DNA of 64,000 nucleotides from Shinella curvata (GTDB lineage: Bacteria; Pseudomonadota; Alphaproteobacteria; Rhizobiales; Rhizobiaceae). Made by a program: the position numbers and the translations under genes. Under the pieces are notes generated by a model. The model had not been told where the DNA came from, did no database searches, and saw only the letters and a program-made list of their open reading frames with translations. Every line of letters begins with the position of its first letter. Positions within the stretch are counted from its first letter, which is position 1. Shown here piece after piece: positions 17,704 through 25,121 of this stretch. Where the stretch lies: positions 616,559 to 680,558 of the forward strand of contig NZ_JALJCJ010000004.1 in the NCBI RefSeq assembly GCF_022899935.1. Reading direction: 5' to 3'.

Positions 17704-18459
17704 TTGAAGCCTTTCGCATCCATTCTTCAACGCCTCGCCGGGCTGAGCTGGAGCACCCACGCTTTGCCGTTGATGCTAGACCGTGGCGCCCGGATCGTTG
17801 GCTTGCTCCTCGCAATGGCCGTCACCGGCTCGGGGATTGTGCTTGGCCTTTCGTTTCTCTTTCTGTTGAACGACGATCCGATACCCGACGAGCTTGCTGT
17901 GCTCGTCCTGCCCGCAGGCATGGCCTTCCTCCTGTGCCTGCCGCTTCTTCTGCGGCAAATCCACTGGAGAGGCACCGCGCACACGCTGCTTCAGCCGGGC
18001 CTATGGAGAGCGGAGCGGAAATGGCGACGCAGAGAAAAGGAACGGCAAGCTTTGGAACACGCCCGCATCCTGCGCCTCGCGAGCGATCCGGCAACGGCAA
18101 ACTATGCAGCCGCCTTGAGGCGCGGCGAATATTGGTCCGACGAAGCGATCGAATACGACCGCGACCCTACGCTTCTTGTTACCGACGCCGCCATCCGCTC
18201 CATCGAGCAGGCTATGCGTGAGGCCGGAATTTCCCTGCGGCGTGGGCTGGGCGCGACCCTTACCGCACACTGCCGGGTCGATCAGGCGAGGCTTTATGCG
18301 CAGTTTCCTCCCGGGGGCCGCTATCACTATACCGACGATTTCCATTTCGACCGGCCACACGATCCGGGCGAGGCCGTCATCATCTCGGCTGCCGGGACGA
18401 GCTACATTCACGTCACCCATCCCCGAACCGGCAAAGACGCGCCCATCTTCCCCCGTTGA
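17704..18459 (+). CDS. Two-span membrane protein, unknown
   Basis: A TTG at 17704 gives 251 residues; an ATG at 17773 is an alternative. Two hydrophobic spans (about 29-58 and 66-82) are followed by an Arg/Glu-rich helical stretch (ERKWRRREKERQALEHARILRL) and a soluble C-terminal half (ISLRRGLGATLTAHCRVDQARLYAQFPPGG and GEAVIISAAGTSYIHV). No family recognised. It follows the small exported protein on the same strand. Confidence 0.58.
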   Translation: MKPFASILQRLAGLSWSTHALPLMLDRGARIVGLLLAMAVTGSGIVLGLSFLFLLNDDPIPDELAVLVLPAGMAFLLCLPLLLRQIHWRGTAHTLLQPGLWRAERKWRRREKERQALEHARILRLASDPATANYAAALRRGEYWSDEAIEYDRDPTLLVTDAAIRSIEQAMREAGISLRRGLGATLTAHCRVDQARLYAQFPPGGRYHYTDDFHFDRPHDPGEAVIISAAGTSYIHVTHPRTGKDAPIFPR

Positions 18460-18531
18460 TCGGTGCTCGGCATTGTCCTGAAACGTCGCGGAAATAGGTG
18501 AAGTGCTTGCAGGCACAGGACGGGGAGATGG

Positions 18532-19527
18532 ATGGGGCAGGGCGCATCGACAATCGCGAATTGTCTAAAGTGTTTGCCGATGCAGATCCTGGCCGCCTTG
18601 CTTTGGTTCGCTGCTGCAGGGCTCGGCCTCGCGCAAGACTTCTCGCAATCCCGCATCGATCTGCTGTCAGGCTCGCCGATCGCCGGCGACGTCATGCGCT
18701 ATGAACTCGTCCTGAGCCAATCCGGCCCAGACGACATCTATGCTGAGGTGAAGATCGCCGCGCCGAATGTGGTATTCGTCTCGTTTTCATCCGATTGCGC
18801 CACGATCACGCTCAGCACCGACCCCGTATGGATCATCCGTAACTGGCGGGCAGGCGAGCTTCGCCGCTGCATTGTCGAGGTGTTGACCTATCCGCATTCG
18901 GCGGGTGCGAATGCCGTGCTGCAAGCTGATATCTTGAGTGGCGGTTCGTTCTACCGCATCGAGAGCAGCCTATTGCTCGCCTCTTCGCATACTGGCCCCT
19001 CCGGGCTCTCCACGGTCACATTCATTGGGCTTGGCGGCTGCACCATCCTGATCTGGGCGCTCACGCGTTCGCCGAACAGGAATCGCCGGCGACGCCAGAG
19101 CAACCATCTGCTCGCGGCCGCGCTCGGGCTGGCATTCCTTGGTATCTTCGTCGATATGGCCCGTGACGATTGGGCAGCGGCTTTCAACTTCGAGGAGACG
19201 CAGTGCCGGATCATCGGCGCAACGTTCGACATCGGCATCGGTCCGAAGAACCATCGGAGCTCGGCGACCACGTATGCCCCGCGCCTCGCTCTTGAATATG
19301 ACGCCGGCGGCAAGAGGATCCTGTCGTCCGGATTTGCAACGCAATCGCACATCCTGATCGGCAATCTATCCGACCTGTCGGAATATCGGCTGAACACTCG
19401 TGTTCCGTGCCGCTATGACCCCGAGCATCCGCAGACCGTCCTCGTGCACTGGTCGCCGGGCTGGGCCTATCTCTTCGCCATGCTGCCGCTGGGGCTGATC
19501 GTCCTGAGTTGGCGGACACGGCCGTAG
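18532..19527 (+). CDS. Exported DUF11-like domain fused to a membrane DUF3592-like domain
   Basis: A 331-residue protein with a strong site (GGGGAG) before the ATG; an ATG at 18580 is also possible. After a signal segment (LAALLWFAAAGLGLAQDF) comes a domain of about 110 residues (GSPIAGDVMRYELVLSQSGPDD, then AEVKIAAPNVVF and a Cys near 102) that resembles DUF11-type repeat domains of surface proteins. Then there are two membrane spans (about 160-180 and 195-212), a loop domain with FEETQCRIIGATFDIGIG, AGGKRI and RVPCRYDPEHPQTVLVHW, and a last span. The second half is DUF3592-like. The combination is uncommon. Confidence 0.66.
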   Translation: MGQGASTIANCLKCLPMQILAALLWFAAAGLGLAQDFSQSRIDLLSGSPIAGDVMRYELVLSQSGPDDIYAEVKIAAPNVVFVSFSSDCATITLSTDPVWIIRNWRAGELRRCIVEVLTYPHSAGANAVLQADILSGGSFYRIESSLLLASSHTGPSGLSTVTFIGLGGCTILIWALTRSPNRNRRRRQSNHLLAAALGLAFLGIFVDMARDDWAAAFNFEETQCRIIGATFDIGIGPKNHRSSATTYAPRLALEYDAGGKRILSSGFATQSHILIGNLSDLSEYRLNTRVPCRYDPEHPQTVLVHWSPGWAYLFAMLPLGLIVLSWRTRP

Positions 19528-19528
19528 A

Positions 19529-20179
19529 TCAAGGGGCGGCGAGCAGATCCACCCGGATTGCCGACACGGTGAACTTGGCCATCGCCGCGGGGTTTATGTC
19601 GCTCGTAGTCACCGCGTAGTCGTCCTCGTGGCGGGGAACAATGCCGAGGGCCGCCTCTGCCTGCGCGGGCCAGTCCAGGATCAGGGACAGACCGTCCGGG
19701 GCGCCATCGAACACGCGCCCGCCAAAATCGCAGCCGCACATGGAAAACGTAATCGGGCGGCCGACGATCTCAGAGAGCTTCTCAAGCGTGATACCGGCTC
19801 CAACGCCATCGGCCGTTCGCCACCGACCTCGGGTGATCGTTGCGAAAACGGGATCGCGTAACGGCGGCAGCGCGGCGCAGTCTGCGACGGTCGCCACATC
19901 GGGATAGTCGAAGATAGGCGCACCGCGCCATTCGACGAAGAATTCGTCCGGCGTGCCTGCGAAGACGGTCGTGCCACAGGTCGACTGACCCTCCTCCAGA
20001 TTGCGAGGAACACGTCGTACGAGACCGGTGGGCAGGGTGGAAATCAACGCCTCCTCGGTCATGCCGGCGACAAGTGGCCCGACATTGCGCCTCGGCACGA
20101 TGGACCAGTCCTCACCGGCTTGCCCGACCGTCGGCAACGCAAGGAGGAACAGGCAGGCCCATAGTCGTTGGCTCGACAT
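19529..20179 (-). CDS. Exported protein, unknown
   Basis: A 216-residue protein with a Sec signal peptide (RLWACLFLLALPTVGQAGED). Its mature part has VRRVPRNLEEGQSTCGTTVF, FFVEWRG, PVFATITRGRWRTADGVGAG, and MCGCDFGGRVF, with four cysteines likely to form disulfides. The ATG overlaps the TGA of the upstream gene by one base. No family recognised. Confidence 0.65.
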   Translation of the reverse strand: MSSQRLWACLFLLALPTVGQAGEDWSIVPRRNVGPLVAGMTEEALISTLPTGLVRRVPRNLEEGQSTCGTTVFAGTPDEFFVEWRGAPIFDYPDVATVADCAALPPLRDPVFATITRGRWRTADGVGAGITLEKLSEIVGRPITFSMCGCDFGGRVFDGAPDGLSLILDWPAQAEAALGIVPRHEDDYAVTTSDINPAAMAKFTVSAIRVDLLAAP

Positions 20180-21084
20180 CAGCTTGAAGCCCTGTATTGC
20201 ATCGCCAAACGGATCGCCTCCCGGTCATCGTCCGCTTCGGCCTCGCTTTGTCGGGTGCAATATGCGTCGAAGAGCATCTCCGCATCACTGATCGCGTCAG
20301 CAAGGGCAGGAGCAGCAAGAGTAGCCGTTTCCCATTTTTCGACAAGCCTCTGGCGGGAGAGATACCGGCTTAAGCCAGCGCGCGCGCAGCGGTTCAATGC
20401 GGCGTGCGCCCTGCGAAAGACCGCCTCGTCTTCGCCGTCATGGAGGACATGGTAGATGGAATCGTCGAGGACGGTCTCCGCCTGAAACGCATCGAGAAGC
20501 GAGAACCATGCCGTGGGGGTGTCGATGTCGATGAGAGCCTCCGCTACGGAGCCCATGTCCACCCGAACCGCGCAAAGCACTTCCAAGAGACGGCGCCCGA
20601 TGGTCCTGTCGTGGATGCGGACGTCTTTATCCGGCGTCAATTGCAGGGGGGCGATGTCTCCCAATGTCCACCAGTTCAGCGCGATGCGGCAGAAGAGGCG
20701 GCGCAAGACCTGTGTCTCGGCATCGGGCCATGCGAGCATGCCGAGCCGAAACATCTGGACGGTCAGGCTCGGATCGATCCCTTTCGCGAGGAATTGCAAT
20801 TCGATTGCCCTCGGGAGCCAGTGAAGGAACGTGGTTTCCCCGCCGGAGCAGATGGGATGCTCGTTATAGATTCCCGAGAACGCCTCGGCGGGCGCTGTGC
20901 GAGGGTTGGGATAGGCGCGCATCCGCTTCTTGTCATCAGGTCCGAAACACTGGGCACACCAGAACCAGTCGATATCATGGCGCCCGAAAGCCCGGTAGAT
21001 GTCGTCGAGGCACTGCGCGGCTTCCGGCGGCGCGTAGTCGAACGGCGCAAAGACCCCGGCATGGTTGTCCTGTTTCAATACCAT
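20179..21084 (-). CDS. Soluble protein of unknown function, 301 residues
   Basis: The ATG at 21084 is chosen because GGAGG lies five bases upstream; the frame is open a few codons further. There is no signal or membrane segment. Most of the sequence is predicted helical and tryptophan/leucine rich (DIDWFWCAQCFGPDDKKRM, TTFLHWLPRAIELQFLAKG, RIALNWWTLGD). A CAQC pair near the N-terminus is notable. Coupled to the exported protein downstream by a one-base overlap. No family recognised. Confidence 0.62.
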   Translation of the reverse strand: MVLKQDNHAGVFAPFDYAPPEAAQCLDDIYRAFGRHDIDWFWCAQCFGPDDKKRMRAYPNPRTAPAEAFSGIYNEHPICSGGETTFLHWLPRAIELQFLAKGIDPSLTVQMFRLGMLAWPDAETQVLRRLFCRIALNWWTLGDIAPLQLTPDKDVRIHDRTIGRRLLEVLCAVRVDMGSVAEALIDIDTPTAWFSLLDAFQAETVLDDSIYHVLHDGEDEAVFRRAHAALNRCARAGLSRYLSRQRLVEKWETATLAAPALADAISDAEMLFDAYCTRQSEAEADDDREAIRLAMQYRASS

Positions 21085-21203
21085 CCTGCCCTCCATCAAT
21101 TCGATGCCTCAATACTGGGGGGATGTTTCCTGCGGGTGTCTCCATGCACCGAGCCACCCGGTCGGGGAAGCTCGCCTGACGGCCGGTGGCCGATGCTACA
21201 GGG

Positions 21204-21512
21204 TCAATCAGTCCTTCGCCGCGTGCGCGAGGCGCGCAGCACGTAGAACTGCCCGATCCCCATCCCGATCAAAAGCGCGCCGCCATAACCAAGCTCGTAA
21301 ATGACGGGTCGGCCCTGGCACAGGATGACACGGTTTTCCCTCACGGCGTGCTCGCGTTCCCATTTCGGGCAGTAGCGCATTTCTGTTCCTCTGGGGACGG
21401 TCGCCTCGAGGAAGGTGAACCACATGACGACAGGGATCAGAACGATCAGGCCGGCAATCAGCTTGCGCCGTTGCGGCAGACGCTCGAAGGGGGAATCGGG
21501 CATTGCGGTCAT
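21204..21512 (-). CDS. Small two-span membrane protein
   Basis: The ATG at 21512 gives 102 residues (the frame reaches 21587). Two hydrophobic spans (about 17-40 and 72-90) flank a loop with two cysteines (MRYCPKWEREHAV, ILCQGRP) and the end is very basic (RASRTRRRTD). No family recognised. It lies upstream of the helical soluble protein on the same strand. Confidence 0.5.
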   Translation of the reverse strand: MTAMPDSPFERLPQRRKLIAGLIVLIPVVMWFTFLEATVPRGTEMRYCPKWEREHAVRENRVILCQGRPVIYELGYGGALLIGMGIGQFYVLRASRTRRRTD

Positions 21513-21682
21513 ACCACGAGGAAAGTCTTGTCGGTCATTCTTGGAGTCCCTCGCGAGCTGGCATCCCGGGCGCATCCGTATAGGCATTGCGACACATCCG
21601 CCCGGTGAGCCGGTTTGCCGGCCATGTGTTTCAGCGTGATGTCGTTCACCGCGGCCGTGCTTCGGTGGAAGGCTCCCGTCTT

Positions 21683-22222
21683 CTACGGCAGGATTTCGAT
21701 CGGCGTTCCGTCCGGCACACGCGCCCAGATATCGCGCATTTCAGTGTCGGTCACAGCGATGCAGCCGTCTGTCCAATCCCAGAGATGGTGGAGGGGGCCG
21801 AGCCAGCCCCACCCGTTCGGCAGGCCATGGATCATGATATTGCCGCCCGGCGAATAGCCGCGCTCCTCGGCTGCCCGCTTATCCGCGCCGTTCGGATAGG
21901 AGATGTGCAGGCTGAGATGCGCCATTGAGTGTGGATTCCGCCAGTCGATGACGTAGTGTCCCTCCGGTGTGCGTTCGTCGCCCTCGCGCTGCTTGTGCCC
22001 ATCGTCACCGCGGCCGCCGAGGCTGATCCCATAGGTGTCGATAGGCTGCCCTTGCCGCAGGAGAACCATCTGCCGCCGCGCCTTCTCCACCCGTATTTCG
22101 TCGGCCGTCTCCGTGGTGGCCGCCATTTCAGGCGGATCGCCGCTGCCGGCCTTCGCCATGATCCTGGTGTAGCCGAACCCGGCCACCAGAACGAAAGCCA
22201 CTGTCAGGATAAGTCTCTTCAT
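21683..22222 (-). CDS. L,D-transpeptidase (YkuD) family protein
   Basis: The ATG at 22222 gives 179 residues with a signal/anchor (KRLILTVAFVLVAGFGYTRI). The YkuD domain is recognised from ERTPEGHYVIDWRNP, HLSLHISYPN, NIMIHGLPNGWGWLG and the catalytic block DWTDGCIAVTDTEM, where His and the Cys of DGC are the usual active-site residues (family pattern HG...S/T-x-GC). It should act on peptidoglycan or a related peptide in the periplasm. The closest small members act as cross-link or anchoring enzymes. The frame upstream of 22222 has no signal and is not used. Confidence 0.88.
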   Translation of the reverse strand: MKRLILTVAFVLVAGFGYTRIMAKAGSGDPPEMAATTETADEIRVEKARRQMVLLRQGQPIDTYGISLGGRGDDGHKQREGDERTPEGHYVIDWRNPHSMAHLSLHISYPNGADKRAAEERGYSPGGNIMIHGLPNGWGWLGPLHHLWDWTDGCIAVTDTEMRDIWARVPDGTPIEILP

Positions 22223-22271
22223 CGCCCCTCTCTTCAATGCCTGATCACCTTTCGATTGTTCGGTGACAATT

Positions 22272-23018
22272 CTAGGGCGTCTGCCCTGGTCGCTTTGCAG
22301 GCCGTCGCAACTTGTTCCCGCAATGGACGGTGTCCCCGCTCGGCTCGAAGGCGACGCTGCGAAACGAAAAGTGCCATTCTTCGATTGTCGCGCCTGGCAC
22401 GTTGAGCTGCAGGCGATAGCGAGCGGAATCAGAGCGGCTCGGAAACGCCATGATCCGCTGGAGAAGAAGGATGTCCAGCTCCTGCGGCAGGACAGAGTTT
22501 CGATAAACCTGTCCCGGTATCGGCGCCGACAGGCAGTAAGGGGCGCCGTCGGCGACACGACCCGCTTCAAGACGAACGAAGCCGGCGAAAGCCGCGCTTG
22601 CCACGAGCCACGTTATCGCCATGACGGCAAGGCCGATGCGGACGATCCGCTGCAGGACGAGGATAGAGCCCGGCTCCCGGGTTGCGACTAACAATGGTAA
22701 TAGAGCGAGCTGCAATGGCAGCGCGAACATGACAGGAAAGATATGAACATTCAGCCCCATGACGAGCGCGATCGGCAGCGCCACGACCGCCCAGCAAAGT
22801 GGCAACCGGACAAGGCGAGGCACTACCCTTTGTGCGTAGGTCCCGCCGCGGACGAGGGCAACGATCGTCACCAGCGAAGGCAACATGCCGACGGCGACCA
22901 GTATCGTCATCACGCCCGGACGATAGTCGGGATGCGGATAGGTGCCGATCAAGCCCGCGATACAGAGAATGCCCATCCCCCCAAGCACGGCGCGGGCGCT
23001 CCCGAACGATGAATGCAT
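22272..23018 (-). CDS. Membrane protein with C-terminal YCLSAP/LLLQRI domain (paralogue B)
   Basis: The ATG at 23018 (248 residues) follows AAGGCAG. It has several hydrophobic spans (about 10-24, 34-52, 67-88, 92-104 and 118-138) and a soluble C-terminal domain with GAPYCLSAP, LDILLLQRIMAFP, YRLQLNVPG, and HFSFRSVAFEPSG. These blocks match the protein encoded at 8082-8870 in order and spacing. It lies 49 bases upstream of the L,D-transpeptidase gene on the same strand, so the pair may be co-expressed. Function unknown. Confidence 0.7.
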   Translation of the reverse strand: MHSSFGSARAVLGGMGILCIAGLIGTYPHPDYRPGVMTILVAVGMLPSLVTIVALVRGGTYAQRVVPRLVRLPLCWAVVALPIALVMGLNVHIFPVMFALPLQLALLPLLVATREPGSILVLQRIVRIGLAVMAITWLVASAAFAGFVRLEAGRVADGAPYCLSAPIPGQVYRNSVLPQELDILLLQRIMAFPSRSDSARYRLQLNVPGATIEEWHFSFRSVAFEPSGDTVHCGNKLRRPAKRPGQTP

Positions 23019-23244
23019 GGCGTCTGCCTTCCCCGGTGCCGCCGAAAGCCGCTGATCCCCGTTTGCCCGGTTCACAGCGATCCGGGCAGTGTGCCGATGA
23101 CGTATCCGCCGATTGTATCGCCATGATTGTGTTGCCAAGGTGCCTGATGCGCCTTCGAGAAACAGGTATGAAACCGGGATAATCGATACTCTCGATGCAA
23201 AGGGAGGGCGGCCTCCTTCCCGCCAGATCCAGAAGTCGTTTACC

Positions 23245-24078
23245 ATGCGCCCTTTGTTGTTTTCGTCTCACCCGACATTGTTCCGCCTGCGCGTTGCCCA
23301 GCGCCGCCTGTTCTGCGCGCTAGCCTGGCGTTTCGGCTCGCAGCGTTTCGCAACAGCGATCCTCGGTGAGCGGCTGCCCCACAAAGTCTACCGGCACCAA
23401 TCAAAGCTGAAACGCTACCTGGCCGGTGCGCCGGAGGAGGCGCGGTGGCAGGAGAACAAGGTTCACAATCACAGCCTTGCCATTCCCTGCCTCGATGGCG
23501 TTCTCATCCGACCCGGCGAGACCCTGTCGTTCTGGAGGCTCGTCGGCAGGCCGACCGCGGAGCGGGGTTTCCGGGAGGGTATGGAGCTGGCGATGGGGCG
23601 AGCGCGCGGCGGCATCGGCGGCGGCCTGTGCCAGATCGCCAACCTGATCCACTGGCTTGCGCTTCATTCGCCGCTCGAAGTGACGAAACGAGCGAACCAC
23701 AGCTTCGACCCTTTTCCCGATCAGGGGCGCATCATTCCTTACGGAACCGGCGCCGCGCTGTTCTACAATTTCGTCGATCTCTGCGTGCGCAACCCTACCG
23801 CGGATACATTCCAGCTCCGGCTCTGGCTGACCGACACCCTGCTGAACGGCGAACTTCGTTGCGATGCCCCTCAGCCCGTTCGCTACAGCATCTTCGAAAG
23901 GAACGGCCGTTTTTCGCAGGTGGAAGGAACATGGTTCCGGCAAAACGAAATATGGCGCCAGACGAGCTCGAAGGGGGAAGGGAAACGGATCATCTCGACC
24001 GAGATGCTTTATGAAAACCGTGTGCGGGTGCTCTATACCCCTTTTCGAACCGACCCTTCGGCCAAGAAAAGCAGCTGA
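23245..24078 (+). CDS. VanW family protein
   Basis: A 277-residue protein. The family is recognised from the central block: LIRPGETLSFWRLVGRPTAERG, then GIGGGLCQIANLIHWLALHSPL and KRANHSFDPFPDQ (about 135-215). VanW-like proteins occur with glycopeptide resistance genes and widely elsewhere; their biochemical role is not established. The N-terminus is basic (LRVAQRRLFCALAWRFG) without a typical signal. No van genes are near. It sits between envelope genes, including the L,D-transpeptidase, which fits a cell-wall-linked task, but that is inference. Confidence 0.85.
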   Translation: MRPLLFSSHPTLFRLRVAQRRLFCALAWRFGSQRFATAILGERLPHKVYRHQSKLKRYLAGAPEEARWQENKVHNHSLAIPCLDGVLIRPGETLSFWRLVGRPTAERGFREGMELAMGRARGGIGGGLCQIANLIHWLALHSPLEVTKRANHSFDPFPDQGRIIPYGTGAALFYNFVDLCVRNPTADTFQLRLWLTDTLLNGELRCDAPQPVRYSIFERNGRFSQVEGTWFRQNEIWRQTSSKGEGKRIISTEMLYENRVRVLYTPFRTDPSAKKSS

Positions 24079-24127
24079 AACAGTTTTGCGACAAGTGTCC
24101 CGAGCATTGCAACAAAGGACACCGCCC

Positions 24128-24496
24128 ATGAGCAACACAACCCGCAACCGCACGCTGGCCTATCTCCTTGCCGCCGGCACCGTCATCTTTGCCAGCGCGC
24201 CCAGCTTCGCGCAGGATCCGACATCGCTTTTCGAGGTCGTGACCGTGAAGGATCAAATCGTCATCGCCCTGTCCGCAAAGGACATCGAAACCGTCGGCGG
24301 AAACGACGTCACCGCCATCGGTCAGGCCATCAAGGCCAAGGGCGAACTGACTGTCTGGCAATATGCTGTCCGCAAGGGCACGGACGGACAGCTGGAACAG
24401 GCGCCGCTCAAGCGGGTAAGTCTGCTCGGCGCAGACAGCCTTCGTGTCGAACCCTATTCCGCCTCGATCCGTGTCGTACCGGCTCCCGAAGAATAG
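24128..24496 (+). CDS. Small exported protein, unknown
   Basis: A 122-residue protein with a Sec signal (LAYLLAAGTVIFASAPSFAQD, cleavage after SFA near 31). The mature part of about 90 residues (VVTVKDQIVIALSAKDIETVGG, KGELTVWQYAVRKG, RVSLLGADSLRVEPY) has no cysteines and looks like one small mixed domain. No named family recognised. It follows the VanW gene by 49 bases on the same strand. Confidence 0.65.
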   Translation: MSNTTRNRTLAYLLAAGTVIFASAPSFAQDPTSLFEVVTVKDQIVIALSAKDIETVGGNDVTAIGQAIKAKGELTVWQYAVRKGTDGQLEQAPLKRVSLLGADSLRVEPYSASIRVVPAPEE

Positions 24497-24730
24497 CCAA
24501 GGCCTCGGGGCGGGGTATCCAGCGGCATTTGGCGGCGTTGTCCGCTGCGCGCGCGGTTTGAGCCGAAGCGCCGCGTTGACGCTCCGATTGAACGCGGGGC
24601 GTCGACCGATCTCGTATCCCTGGCGATCGGCATGACCTTGAGATTGCTGTTTCTTTCGTCCGGCACAATCGCTGCCGTAAGCCGGAGCGGGCGAAAAATG
24701 CATGAAACATTCTGCACGGAAAAACCATCG

Positions 24731-24773
24731 GAGCGGCGGTGACCGGGCAAAGGGCCCGGTTTACGGGCCGCTC
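24731..24773 (+). promoter_or_regulatory. Nested stem-loop in the leader of the repeat-peptide gene
   Basis: An outer stem, GAGCGGC (24731-24737) with GCCGCTC (24767-24773), encloses an inner one, ACCGGGC (24742-24748) with GCCCGGT (24754-24760). The structure ends about ten bases before AGGAGA, the ribosome site of the peptide gene. It could control expression or stabilise the message. The 297 bases from 24497 to 24793 hold no other feature I can support. Confidence 0.45.
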
Positions 24774-24793
24774 TACCGTCCAAGGAGACATTC

Positions 24794-25006
24794 ATGAGCA
24801 AATTCACCCTGTCGCAGCCCCTGCTAACCCCCGGCACGATCCGTGCCTTCAACCCACAGCCGGAGCCGCCGCGCGAGGCGCTCGACATCACCCTCAACCC
24901 CGGCACCATCCGCGGTTTCAACCCCCAGCCCGAACCGCCGCGCGAACTCCTGACGGCGCAGGACTTCCACTTCGACGCGCCCCTTACCCACGACTGGTTG
25001 GGTTGA
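24794..25006 (+). CDS. 70-residue protein with two FNPQPEPP repeats
   Basis: AGGAGA lies six bases before the ATG. The protein contains two near-identical segments, PGTIRAFNPQPEPPRE (about 13-28) and PGTIRGFNPQPEPPRE (about 36-51), each preceded by a short hydrophobic lead (QPLLT, ITLN), and ends in TAQDFHFDAPLTHDWLG. There is no Sec signal, no Gly-Gly leader and no cysteine. The Pro-rich repeats would form extended polyproline-type structure. It is followed by a stem-loop and then by type I secretion genes, so it may be exported by them or be a helper of the RTX protein. No function can be given. Confidence 0.65.
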   Translation: MSKFTLSQPLLTPGTIRAFNPQPEPPREALDITLNPGTIRGFNPQPEPPRELLTAQDFHFDAPLTHDWLG

Positions 25007-25062
25007 GGAACGGCCGGGCCTGATTGCCGCGCGGAGCGGCAGGAGAGCACGGCCGTCGACTG

Positions 25063-25084
25063 CCACCGGTCAATAGACCGGTGG
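25063..25084 (+). terminator. Stem-loop between the peptide gene and the secretion ABC gene
   Basis: CCACCGGTC (25063-25071) pairs perfectly with GACCGGTGG (25076-25084) across a four-base loop. No T-run follows, so a processing or message-stabilising role, or partial termination, is more likely than full termination. Such hairpins often separate a highly expressed small gene from transporter genes. Confidence 0.45.
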
Positions 25085-25121
25085 TATCCCGCCGTATCAA
25101 AACCTGCAACGGAGCCCGACC

